Shown here: piece by piece, positions 1 through 6,223 of the stretch
Layout of the letters: the number at the start of each line of letters is the position of its first letter
Numbering within the stretch: position 1 is the first letter of the stretch
NCBI GenBank assembly: GCA_023140635.1
Contig: JAGLLG010000061.1
Span: 1 to 19,607, forward strand
Length of the DNA stretch: 19,607 bases
Source: Candidatus Pacearchaeota archaeon
GTDB taxonomy: Archaea > Nanobdellota > Nanobdellia > Pacearchaeales > GW2011-AR1
Direction of reading: 5' to 3'
Notes under the pieces: model-generated
Databases searched by the model: none
Seen by the model: the letters and a program-made list of their open reading frames with translations, nothing else
Told to the model about the DNA's origin: nothing
Translations under genes and position numbers: made by a program

Positions 1-53
1 AGAGCACTGGACTTTTAATCCAGGTGTCGGGGGTTCAAATCCCCTCGGGGCCA
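1..53 (+). tRNA. tRNA-Lys (anticodon UUU), 3' portion, cut by window edge
   Basis: The visible part begins in the 3' strand of the D stem. A perfect 5-bp anticodon stem (7-11 with 19-23) closes a 7-nt loop, CTTTTAA, whose anticodon TTT (14-16) reads lysine codons. The T arm has GGGGG (29-33), the loop TTCAAAT (34-40) and CCCCT (41-45), with one G-T pair. The acceptor 3' strand CGGGGCC (46-52) is followed by discriminator A53. The terminal CCA is not encoded in full: the visible cca is the last two stem bases plus A73. No intron sits in the visible anticodon loop. The 5' acceptor and D-arm strands lie outside the window. Confidence 0.95.
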
Positions 54-90
54 TGAAAATTTAAAATAAAATTAATCAGGATTGTATAGC

Positions 91-98
91 TTTAAATA
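91..98 (+). promoter_or_regulatory. TATA box for archease-rtcB operon
   Basis: The archaeal TATA-type sequence TTTAAATA begins 29 nt before the archease ATG at 120. With TSS about 25-30 nt downstream of TATA, the mRNA would begin at or next to the start codon (leaderless). The same spacing recurs at many other starts in the window. Confidence 0.6.
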
Positions 99-119
99 AT
101 CTAATCCCTCTCGCTCTCC

Positions 120-533
120 ATGTCTTACAAATTTTTGAACCACACCGCAGATGTAAAATTTAGAGTTGAAAGTCCAACTATCGAGGAGATGTTCAGTTCT
201 GCAGCAGATGCCTTAAATGAAACTATTCGTGGAGATATTAAGATTTTAGAACAGGAAGAAGAAAAATTTGAAGTTGAAGGAAAAGATTTGGAAGGATTAC
301 TTTACAATTTTTTAGAAGAATTTTTATTTTTATTAGACGCTGAAGACTTTTTAGCAGCAAAAATTAAGAGTATTAAAATTGATTTAGAAAACAAAAAACT
401 AAATTGTATTATCTTGGGAGATAAAGCAGAGAACTACAAATTCACCAACGACGTTAAAGCAGTAACCTACAACGGAATGTTTGTCAAAGAAAAAGAAGGT
501 AAATTTATTTGTGAGATAGTTTTAGATGTATAA
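120..533 (+). CDS. Archease, RtcB activator
   Basis: A 137-residue protein of the archease (MTH1598/TM1083) family, close to the usual family length. Archeases speed guanylylation of the RNA ligase RtcB and allow multiple turnover in tRNA splicing and RNA repair. The N-terminal HTADV motif (8-12), with D11, and the C-terminal LDV, with D136, match the family's metal-binding acidic residues. D39 is a further candidate. The KAVTYNGM stretch corresponds to the usual KAVTYH segment, with N in place of H. The ATG at 120 is preferred because a TATA box lies 29 nt upstream. The stop overlaps the rtcB start by 8 nt, which suggests translational coupling and a roughly matched supply of the two partners. 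Confidence 0.93.
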   Translation: MSYKFLNHTADVKFRVESPTIEEMFSSAADALNETIRGDIKILEQEEEKFEVEGKDLEGLLYNFLEEFLFLLDAEDFLAAKIKSIKIDLENKKLNCIILGDKAENYKFTNDVKAVTYNGMFVKEKEGKFICEIVLDV

Positions 534-1944
534 AGAAACATTAAAGAAAATATCTGAGACCGAATATGAATTACCTAAAACTGGAAAAATGAATGTTCCT
601 GGAAAATTATTTTTATCTGAAAAACTATTGAAGGATGTCGAGGAAAACACCCTTAAACAAATTGCCAATGTTGCGATGCTGCCAGGAATCCAAGAATATT
701 CTATCGGACTTAGTGATATGCATTTAGGTTATGGTTTTCCCATTGGTGGGGTCGCTGCTTTTGACATTGATGAAGGCGTTATCAGTCCTGGAGGGGTCGG
801 ATACGATATCAATTGTTCAGTCCGTTTATTAAGGACTAATTTAAAAATAAAAGACTTGAAAGGAAGAGAAAAAGAAATTGCACATTCATTATTCAGAACT
901 ATTCCCTCTGGAGTTGGTCGAGGTGGAAAGTTAAATTTAACTAACAAAGAATTAGAAAACGTTTTAATCGACGGTGCACAATGGGCTGTTAAAAAAGGTT
1001 ATGGCAAGAAAGAAGATTATCTACATATCGAAGAAAATGGAAAGCTAGAAAACGCCGACCCGTCTACAGTATCACAAAGAGCGAAGAGTAGAGGTATGCC
1101 TCAATTAGGTTCCCTTGGGGCTGGCAACCATTTTTTAGATGTATTACTCGTCGATGAAATCTTCGATAAAGACATTGCAAAAGTTTTTGGTTTAGAGAAA
1201 GGACAAATCGTAATTATGATTCACTGCGGTTCAAGAGGACTTGGACATCAAGTAGCCTCAGATTATATTAAATTAATGGACGAGAAATACGGGCATCCCA
1301 AATTCGACAGAGAACTAGTAAATGCTCCGATTAAATCCGAACTTGGACAAAAGTATCTAAAAGCAATGGCTTGTGCTGCGAATTTTGCATTTGCAAACAA
1401 GCAGTTAATTACACATTGGATTCGCGAAAACATGAAAAACTATTTCCCAGATTTCAAAGCAGAAGTTGTCTACGACATTTGCCACAATATTGCGAAATTT
1501 GAAAAACATATTATCGACGGAAAAAAGAAAGAAGTTTTAATTATGAGGAAAGGTGCAACGAGATCGTTCGGACCAGGCCGAGAAGAGATTCCTGAAGACT
1601 ATAGAAATATAGGTCAACCAGTTTTGATTCCAGGCACAATGGGAACTGCGAGTTATGTTTTATGCGGAACAAAAAAAGCGGAAGAAATTTCATTTGGCTC
1701 GACGGCACACGGTGCGGGACGGGTAAAAAGTAGGACTCAAGCACATAAAGACATGACCTTCGAAGAAGCAAAAAAGGATATGGAAAAAAGAGGTATCTTT
1801 GTTGAATTCGGTAACAGAAAAGGTTTGATTGAAGAATCCCCGTTTTCTTACAAAAACATCGAAGAGGTTGTTAGAGTTTCCCACGAAGCAGGGATTGGGG
1901 AAAAAGTTGCAAAACTAAAACCTCTCTTAGTGGTAATTGGATAA
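526..1944 (+). CDS. rtcB: RNA-splicing ligase RtcB
   Basis: A 472-residue GTP/Mn-dependent RNA ligase that joins 2',3'-cyclic phosphate (or 3'-phosphate) and 5'-OH RNA ends, used in archaeal tRNA exon joining. Recognisable motifs in order are GGVGYDINC (89-97; D94 and C97 match the Mn-binding D95/C98 of the Pyrococcus enzyme), GAGNHFLD (198-205, H202), HCGSRGLGH (233-241, H233), HNIAKFEKH (320-328, H328), GTASYVL (373-379) and STAHGAGR (392-399). H395 is the expected guanylylated histidine. No intein interrupts it. It is encoded downstream of and overlapping archease, and has no Shine-Dalgarno of its own, so it is probably translated by coupling. All catalytic residues I could place are present, so it should be active. 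Confidence 0.96.
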   Translation: MYKETLKKISETEYELPKTGKMNVPGKLFLSEKLLKDVEENTLKQIANVAMLPGIQEYSIGLSDMHLGYGFPIGGVAAFDIDEGVISPGGVGYDINCSVRLLRTNLKIKDLKGREKEIAHSLFRTIPSGVGRGGKLNLTNKELENVLIDGAQWAVKKGYGKKEDYLHIEENGKLENADPSTVSQRAKSRGMPQLGSLGAGNHFLDVLLVDEIFDKDIAKVFGLEKGQIVIMIHCGSRGLGHQVASDYIKLMDEKYGHPKFDRELVNAPIKSELGQKYLKAMACAANFAFANKQLITHWIRENMKNYFPDFKAEVVYDICHNIAKFEKHIIDGKKKEVLIMRKGATRSFGPGREEIPEDYRNIGQPVLIPGTMGTASYVLCGTKKAEEISFGSTAHGAGRVKSRTQAHKDMTFEEAKKDMEKRGIFVEFGNRKGLIEESPFSYKNIEEVVRVSHEAGIGEKVAKLKPLLVVIG

Positions 1945-1950
1945 TGAAAA

Positions 1951-2010
1951 ATTAATAGGAGGTAGATTTATAAATTCCAATTACAATAATAAAACTATGA
2001 AAAAAAGAGG
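1951..2010 (+). repeat. Copy A of a duplicated promoter-plus-start cassette
   Basis: About 60 nt that match 4414-4474 at 52 aligned positions, with 8 mismatches and one 1-nt gap by hand alignment. The shared block includes a purine-rich AGGAGGTAGA-type element, TTTATAA, the spacer, the ATG and the first codons (MKKRG). The copy begins inside the last codons of the region just after the rtcB stop. Confidence 0.85.
1967..1973 (+). promoter_or_regulatory. TATA box for the 1997 gene
   Basis: TTTATAA begins 30 nt upstream of the ATG at 1997, and is preceded by the purine-rich GGAGGTAGA in the BRE position. The GGAGG looks like a Shine-Dalgarno but lies over 30 nt from the ATG and upstream of the predicted TSS, so it is more likely a promoter element. 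Confidence 0.65.
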
Positions 2011-2332
2011 GGAAGGCGCCCAAAAAAAGATTATAGTTACGATTGCTATCATTCTATTACTAGGAATTAGTTCTATTACAGTATATAACAGTAGATACTT
2101 CGCAGAAAAAAGAGGGGAAGCAAAAGAAGTAGAAGCAGGATATCAATATTGTATTGAAACAACTGAAGTTGAAAACAAAGAAGAGTATTGTAAGTATAGT
2201 ATAAACCTTAGATTTGCAACTATGACTCAAAATAAAAAATATTGTGACGAAATGCCTCTAGAAGAATTAAAAGAAGAATGTCTAAATGAAATAAAAAAAA
2301 TAAAAGAGGAAACACCTCCTTTCCCATATTAA
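1997..2332 (+). CDS. Single-pass membrane protein with four-Cys external domain (unknown function)
   Basis: A 111-residue protein I cannot assign to a named family. A short basic N-terminus (MKKRGEGAQKK) precedes one hydrophobic segment (about residues 12-28). A charged C-terminal domain follows with four Cys in two spaced pairs and the pattern C-D-x-M-x5-L-K-x2-C, a Cys-helix style often met in DPANN surface proteins. The frame is open upstream to a TTG at 1937, but I chose ATG 1997 because the TATA box at 1967-1973 would otherwise fall inside the gene. Its first five codons are duplicated at the pilin gene at 4461. It ends 1 nt before the next gene, so the two probably form an operon. The MKKRG start resembles a prepilin leader, but the residues after it are too polar for a normal cleavage site. 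Confidence 0.75.
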   Translation: MKKRGEGAQKKIIVTIAIILLLGISSITVYNSRYFAEKRGEAKEVEAGYQYCIETTEVENKEEYCKYSINLRFATMTQNKKYCDEMPLEELKEECLNEIKKIKEETPPFPY

Positions 2333-2333
2333 A

Positions 2334-4412
2334 ATGAATACAACAGCTAAAAAAACAATACTAATGCTAGTAATGATTGTTATTCTAAGTAATTTTGTCT
2401 TAGCTGATTATGTTAAAGTTATTTCAATAAATGTTGCAGACAGCGGGACAATGTTTGCAACAGACTTTACAGAAACATTAAGAATTTATAAAGATGGTAG
2501 ATGGACAAAAAGCCCCATAAGTGTAGCCGGAGTTACTCCTCCATGTTATTGGACTACCTATCCTCCAGCCACAGGCGCATGGGTTACTTTCCCTGCTAGA
2601 GGTTTTTGGTCTTGCGGACCACTAAATCGGATTGGTTACATCCACAATGACTTTAGCACTGACAATAATTATGATTATATGAGAAAATGGAATAACTATC
2701 CATTATACAATGAATTAAACTTCAATCAAGCTAATTGGAAGATAACCTGTACTGAACAATATGGACAGAACTTGGGAGAATCTTCTGGATGGATTTATTC
2801 CCCCCCATTGGATTATCCTTGGTATCAGATAGAATATCCAAATCCAATTATCATTAGCCCTTGTTGGGGAATAACAGTAAGTCTTATTAGTGCCACTGCA
2901 GATTATGTTGATTTCCGTATAGAAGACAGGGGACACCAATACCCTCCTTGGCGTCCATCCGGTGATGGTAACTATTGTCAGGATTATGATCCAGGTTGCG
3001 GGGGAAGAAGCATTGGAGGACTAGAAATAGGTTACGAACAAGTTTGTACATTGGATAATTACACAGGCTGCATAGATAACCAAAGATGGAGATATGATTC
3101 ATGCAACAATCCTTATGAAAATATAGAAAACTGCACTGGAAGTTGTCAAGCAGATAGTTGTTGCGATTGCACTCTGGGAACTTGTTGCTCGGACGGATGC
3201 AACTACGACGCTGCGGGAACTATATGCGACGACATAGACCACTGTTCCGGAGAAACCTGGTACACCGGACACAATTGTGACGATGCAGGCTCATGCACCG
3301 ACCACCGAGGTCCTCAAGATAAAGACGACGACGAGAGCTACTGCACCTCGACAGCAAACGACTGCATTCCTAGAAACTGGGATGTAGGAGGGAAAGTCGC
3401 GAAAAAAGAGTGCTGCGGTGACGACGCTGGAGAATTCTACGACGGTGCAGGAACTTGCGACGGAACACACGCCTGTTGCGATTCAGCATTGGAATATGTC
3501 ATGGGAGGAAAATGTGTCCCAGATTGTATTAAACCACGATGGGAGAATTTATTTGAAAATGAAATAACAGATGCAAACAAAGGAGACACAGTAAGACTAG
3601 TTTTAAGAAACACAGGCCTATCCGAAGGTGATACAATACAATTTGAGATTTACGAAGGAAGTGATGCTATTATGACCAGTGCTGACGCAATTATTGGAAC
3701 GGTAGATAATGGAGTTGTTGTAGCACATTGGACTATCACTCAAGAAGATTTAGATAAGACTATTAGTTTGAATAATTTTTACCTTACAACAAACTTCTCA
3801 GGAGAAGTTAGTAATTATCTAAGTATTTTCAAACGTTACGACAATACACCAACAACAACAGATGTAATTTCTCCAAGCTGCGGGAGTTACTTTGATGCGG
3901 GTCCAGGAATAGTAGATATAACCGTTAGTGCAGAAGATGATGACGATTTAGTCGAGGGAACTCTAAGTGTCAATGGTGTCCAGATTGCAACTTTTGGAAA
4001 CAGAAATGTGACAACAGGTTATACTTTCTCAACAGGAGGTAATTATAAAATTGTAGCTGAAACAACTAATAATCGAGGTCAACAGAGTAGAACAATTTCA
4101 AATGTGATGGTGATTGATACAACAATCGACGGAGAATATGTTGCAGCTTGTATTACCAGTCCAGAAGACTATAGTAATATTCCAACGAGCACTGTTAAGT
4201 TTGATGCATCAGATAGCTTAGGTATTAGATATAACGCAGCAACAGGAATTACCACAAAAATTAATCCAAGTGGTTTGGATTTTGATTGGTCTTTCAGCGA
4301 CGGTAGGAACAACCCACACCATTTAGGAACAACTGAATTATCCTACAATTTTTTCAAGAACTTCCATGCTGTAGGAAGTAACTGGGCAACATTGCAAGTA
4401 TCTATTATTTAA
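2334..4412 (+). CDS. Secreted Cys-rich mosaic surface protein with PKD-like C-terminus
   Basis: A 692-residue protein with a Sec-type signal peptide (hydrophobic 8-23, likely cleavage after VLA at 24). Residues about 25-235 are rich in Trp, Tyr and Pro with few Cys. Residues about 238-398 form a dense Cys-rich block (roughly 25 Cys, including CCDC, CC pairs and a CCGDDAGEFYDG motif seen in DPANN surface proteins), probably disulphide-bonded. Residues 400-500 and 505-595 look like beta-sandwich domains. The last 85 residues (DWSFSDG ... LQVSI) resemble a PKD fold. There is no C-terminal membrane anchor, so it is either released or held by partners. The segment encoding the Cys-rich block is much more GC-rich than its flanks. 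It sits just ahead of the pilin genes. An adhesin or pilus-associated role is an inference, and no enzyme motif was found. Confidence 0.85.
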   Translation: MNTTAKKTILMLVMIVILSNFVLADYVKVISINVADSGTMFATDFTETLRIYKDGRWTKSPISVAGVTPPCYWTTYPPATGAWVTFPARGFWSCGPLNRIGYIHNDFSTDNNYDYMRKWNNYPLYNELNFNQANWKITCTEQYGQNLGESSGWIYSPPLDYPWYQIEYPNPIIISPCWGITVSLISATADYVDFRIEDRGHQYPPWRPSGDGNYCQDYDPGCGGRSIGGLEIGYEQVCTLDNYTGCIDNQRWRYDSCNNPYENIENCTGSCQADSCCDCTLGTCCSDGCNYDAAGTICDDIDHCSGETWYTGHNCDDAGSCTDHRGPQDKDDDESYCTSTANDCIPRNWDVGGKVAKKECCGDDAGEFYDGAGTCDGTHACCDSALEYVMGGKCVPDCIKPRWENLFENEITDANKGDTVRLVLRNTGLSEGDTIQFEIYEGSDAIMTSADAIIGTVDNGVVVAHWTITQEDLDKTISLNNFYLTTNFSGEVSNYLSIFKRYDNTPTTTDVISPSCGSYFDAGPGIVDITVSAEDDDDLVEGTLSVNGVQIATFGNRNVTTGYTFSTGGNYKIVAETTNNRGQQSRTISNVMVIDTTIDGEYVAACITSPEDYSNIPTSTVKFDASDSLGIRYNAATGITTKINPSGLDFDWSFSDGRNNPHHLGTTELSYNFFKNFHAVGSNWATLQVSII

Positions 4413-4413
4413 A

Positions 4414-4474
4414 GTTAATAAGGAGGTAGATTTATAAGTTCTGCTTACAAAAATAAGACTATGAAAAAGAGAGG
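4414..4474 (+). repeat. Copy B of the duplicated promoter-plus-start cassette
   Basis: Partner of 1951-2010. It contains AAGGAGGTAGA, TTTATAA, the spacer and the start codons for MKKRG of the pilin gene. Identity falls off downstream of codon 5, so the duplicated unit is the promoter and start, not the whole gene. Confidence 0.85.
4431..4437 (+). promoter_or_regulatory. TATA box for pilin gene at 4461
   Basis: TTTATAA begins 30 nt before the ATG at 4461, with the purine-rich AGGAGGTAGA directly upstream in the BRE position. This implies a leaderless transcript of the first pilin gene. Confidence 0.65.
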
Positions 4475-4916
4475 ATTATCACCTGTGATTGCCAGTATCT
4501 TTATGATTCTATTAGTAGTAGTTTTAGCAGCTTTAATTTTTTTATGGGCTAGAGGTTTTATTAGCGAACAAATTGAGAAATTTGGACAACCTATTGATAA
4601 CTTATGTAAACGAGTTGACTTTGAAGTACAGAGAGTCCAAGGAGAAGTCAGCGAGGATGCACTAGAGGTTGTTAATCGAGGAGATATAGATATCTTTCAT
4701 CTAGATATTACAATGTACAGAGACGGTAATTCAGAAATCAGTAGGTTTAAATTTAAAATTGATGCGGGACAATCTATAAAAAAAGACGTATATTTGAAAA
4801 TGGAAGATGGTAGTATCCCCGATAAAATTGAAATTCGTCCAGCATTGCTAGGAAGTGTAAAAGGGAAACATTCAAATAAGGTTTTTACTTGTAAAGATAT
4901 AAGTAAAACTATATAG
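4461..4916 (+). CDS. Archaeal type IV pilin-like protein (Pilin_N / DUF1628 type)
   Basis: A 151-residue protein with a class III prepilin N-terminus: KKRG then LSPVIASIF and a continuous hydrophobic helix (about 6-30), with expected cleavage after G5 by an archaeal prepilin peptidase. The SPVIA start matches the archaeal Pilin_N/DUF1628 family, in which +5 is often not Glu. The remaining ~115 residues form a hydrophilic head with two Cys (49 and about 144) that could pair. It would sit in the membrane until polymerised by the ATPase and platform proteins encoded downstream. The promoter and first codons are duplicated from (or to) the 1997 gene. Whether it is the major or a minor pilin cannot be read from the sequence. 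Confidence 0.88.
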   Translation: MKKRGLSPVIASIFMILLVVVLAALIFLWARGFISEQIEKFGQPIDNLCKRVDFEVQRVQGEVSEDALEVVNRGDIDIFHLDITMYRDGNSEISRFKFKIDAGQSIKKDVYLKMEDGSIPDKIEIRPALLGSVKGKHSNKVFTCKDISKTI

Positions 4917-4961
4917 ATATCGTTCAAATAAGTTAATCACTAACGATAAATATCAGTGAAA

Positions 4962-4966
4962 GGAGG
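4962..4966 (+). promoter_or_regulatory. Shine-Dalgarno-like GGAGG before pilin gene at 4978
   Basis: AAAGGAGGT ends 11 nt before the ATG at 4978, a usable ribosome-binding distance. This is the only clear Shine-Dalgarno among the pilus genes, in contrast to the leaderless pattern elsewhere. A TATA-like ATAAATAT at 4946-4953 would put the TSS at about 4975 and leave the motif untranscribed, so the leader would need an upstream promoter (for example TTCAAATA at 4923). Confidence 0.55.
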
Positions 4967-4977
4967 TTAAAAAATAT

Positions 4978-5457
4978 ATGAATAATAAAAATGGTATAAG
5001 TGCCGTCGTTGCTACAGTCTTAATAATCTTAATTACTGTCGCTGCGATTACAATTGTTTGGGCAGCTATTATTCCAATGATTAATAATCAACTAGATCAG
5101 GGGACTATCTGTTTGGATGCAGTTTCACAATTATCTATTATGGACGCAGGTTACACTTGTGTAGACCTCGGAGCAAGCGAACTTTCTATACAAATCAAAA
5201 AAGGAGCTAAGAATTTTGAATTAGCAGATATACAAGTTTTAATCTCCTCAGGAGGAAATGTTGAATCCGTTAACCTAGTAAGCTCTGGTGCATACAAGTT
5301 AGAGGATCTTCCAGGTTCAAACGAAGAAAAAGTATTCATTCTAGATATAGCTGGCATGGGAACGGTAGACAGTGTCAAGATTGCACCTGTCGTAAAAGTT
5401 GGAAACACTCAAGAAGCTTGTAGTGTATCTTCAACTAAGACATTATTAGAATGTTAG
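4978..5457 (+). CDS. Archaeal type IV pilin-like protein
   Basis: A 159-residue protein with a class III prepilin leader: NKNG, then ISAVVATVLIILITVAAI and a hydrophobic helix to about residue 34, with expected cleavage after G6. The ISAVVATVL start is typical of archaeal pilins of the Pilin_N type. The head carries four Cys (45, 61, about 149 and the very last residue, 159), consistent with disulphide pinning of the C-terminus. A GGAGG Shine-Dalgarno supports the start. It is followed by a GC-rich hairpin and a T tract, so the message probably ends there. The terminator suggests this pilin is made at a level independent of the assembly machinery, as expected for a structural pilin. Confidence 0.87.
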   Translation: MNNKNGISAVVATVLIILITVAAITIVWAAIIPMINNQLDQGTICLDAVSQLSIMDAGYTCVDLGASELSIQIKKGAKNFELADIQVLISSGGNVESVNLVSSGAYKLEDLPGSNEEKVFILDIAGMGTVDSVKIAPVVKVGNTQEACSVSSTKTLLEC

Positions 5458-5471
5458 TTTAATTTATTTCT

Positions 5472-5500
5472 CGGCTCTACGGAGCCGTTTAATTTTTTTA
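5472..5500 (+). terminator. Hairpin with UACG tetraloop plus T tract
   Basis: CGGCTC (5472-5477) and GAGCCG (5482-5487) form a perfect 6-bp stem around the loop TACG, a C(UNCG)G-type extra-stable tetraloop. TTTAATTTTTTTA (5488-5500) follows. This is a bacterial-looking intrinsic terminator placed just after the pilin stop at 5457. Archaeal termination usually needs only the T tract, so the hairpin may instead protect the mRNA 3' end. Confidence 0.75.
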
Positions 5501-5512
5501 TCAATGGGTAAA

Positions 5513-5520
5513 TATATAAA
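5513..5520 (+). promoter_or_regulatory. TATA box for pilin-like gene at 5542
   Basis: TATATAAA begins 29 nt upstream of the ATG at 5542, which predicts a leaderless mRNA. It lies just downstream of the hairpin terminator, so the gene has its own promoter. Confidence 0.65.
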
Positions 5521-5541
5521 GAAGATTTCTATTTTATTATT

Positions 5542-6072
5542 ATGAGGCGATTAGTAAATCAACGTGGACAAATTTGGGTAGAGACAGTAATCTACACATT
5601 GATTGGTCTTGCGATAATTGGACTAGTATTGGCAGCTGCAAAACCAAAAATTGATGCAAAAAAAGATGAGATAATTATCGAACAAGCAATTGGAGCATTA
5701 ATGAATATTAATGATAAGATCTATGAAGTCCAAAGAGCTACGGGAAACCGTCGTGGAGTTGGATTAACTATAGGAAAAGGAAAGTTTATTGTCAACATGG
5801 CAGAAGATAAGATTTCTTGGGTAATCGAGTCAAGTTTTGAATACAGTGAAAAGGATATGGTGGTATCTTTGGGGAGTTTAGATATTTTAACTAAAGAATC
5901 AACACCTTGGGAAGTTACACTAGAAGAAGATTACACAGTAGATATCCAATTTGAAGGACACACAGAGGGGATAAAAGAACTAAATGCTGCATCTACACCT
6001 TATGAGCTAATCATTGAAAACAAAGGCACAGACGCCGCAGGAAATCTTGTTATAGATTTGAGTATAGCCTAA
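5542..6072 (+). CDS. Pilin-like protein with conserved Glu at +5
   Basis: A 176-residue protein with leader MRRLVNQRG, then QIWVE and a hydrophobic helix (about 15-31). Cleavage after G9 would place E14 at +5, the Glu used by type IV pilins to register subunits during assembly. The head has no Cys and is rich in beta-type segments ending in an IENKG...LVIDLSI pattern. The signal differs from the two upstream pilins, which lack Glu at +5, so this is probably a different class of subunit. It has its own TATA box and is followed by an oligo-T tract before the ATPase gene. The pilin assignment rests on the N-terminus; the head matches nothing I recognise. Confidence 0.83.
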   Translation: MRRLVNQRGQIWVETVIYTLIGLAIIGLVLAAAKPKIDAKKDEIIIEQAIGALMNINDKIYEVQRATGNRRGVGLTIGKGKFIVNMAEDKISWVIESSFEYSEKDMVVSLGSLDILTKESTPWEVTLEEDYTVDIQFEGHTEGIKELNAASTPYELIIENKGTDAAGNLVIDLSIA

Positions 6073-6079
6073 TCTAAAA

Positions 6080-6088
6080 TTTTTTATT
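6080..6088 (+). terminator. Oligo-T tract after pilin-like gene
   Basis: A run of six T then ATT lies 7 nt after the stop at 6072. Archaeal RNA polymerase can terminate on such T tracts without a hairpin. The evidence is compositional only in this AT-rich DNA. Confidence 0.35.
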
Positions 6089-6173
6089 GACCGTACCAGA
6101 AGTTTTGTCTCATAACATTAATAAACGAAAGTTTCTTTATTCCAAGATGAATATAAAAGGGGTGAAATCCAGA

Positions 6174-6180
6174 TTATAAA
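6174..6180 (+). promoter_or_regulatory. Candidate TATA box for the pilus ATPase operon
   Basis: TTATAAA at 6174 would place the TSS near 6203, leaving a leader of about 20 nt before the ATG at 6224. A second TATA-like ATATAAAA at 6151-6158 predicts a TSS near 6180 and a longer leader. No Shine-Dalgarno is visible. This start breaks the 29-nt leaderless spacing seen elsewhere. Confidence 0.4.
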
Positions 6181-6223
6181 GTTTGCATGATATTTGCTGG
6201 CTCAAAAATCTAAAAATCTTTAA

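Noticed and set aside
1956..1963. GGAGG read as a Shine-Dalgarno for the 1997 gene (and likewise at 4422-4426 for 4461)
   Set aside because: It lies over 30 nt from the ATG and upstream of the TATA box, so it would not be in the mRNA. A BRE-like role fits better.
1937..1996. TTG start giving a 20-residue longer form of the small membrane protein
   Set aside because: The extension contains the TATA box and purine-rich element duplicated at 4414-4437, so it is promoter DNA. ATG 1997 aligns with the start of the duplicate.
6100..6215. Possible C/D box guide RNA before the pilus ATPase
   Set aside because: A GATGA resembling a C box is present, but no matching CTGA D box or terminal stem can be placed, so the pattern is not supported.
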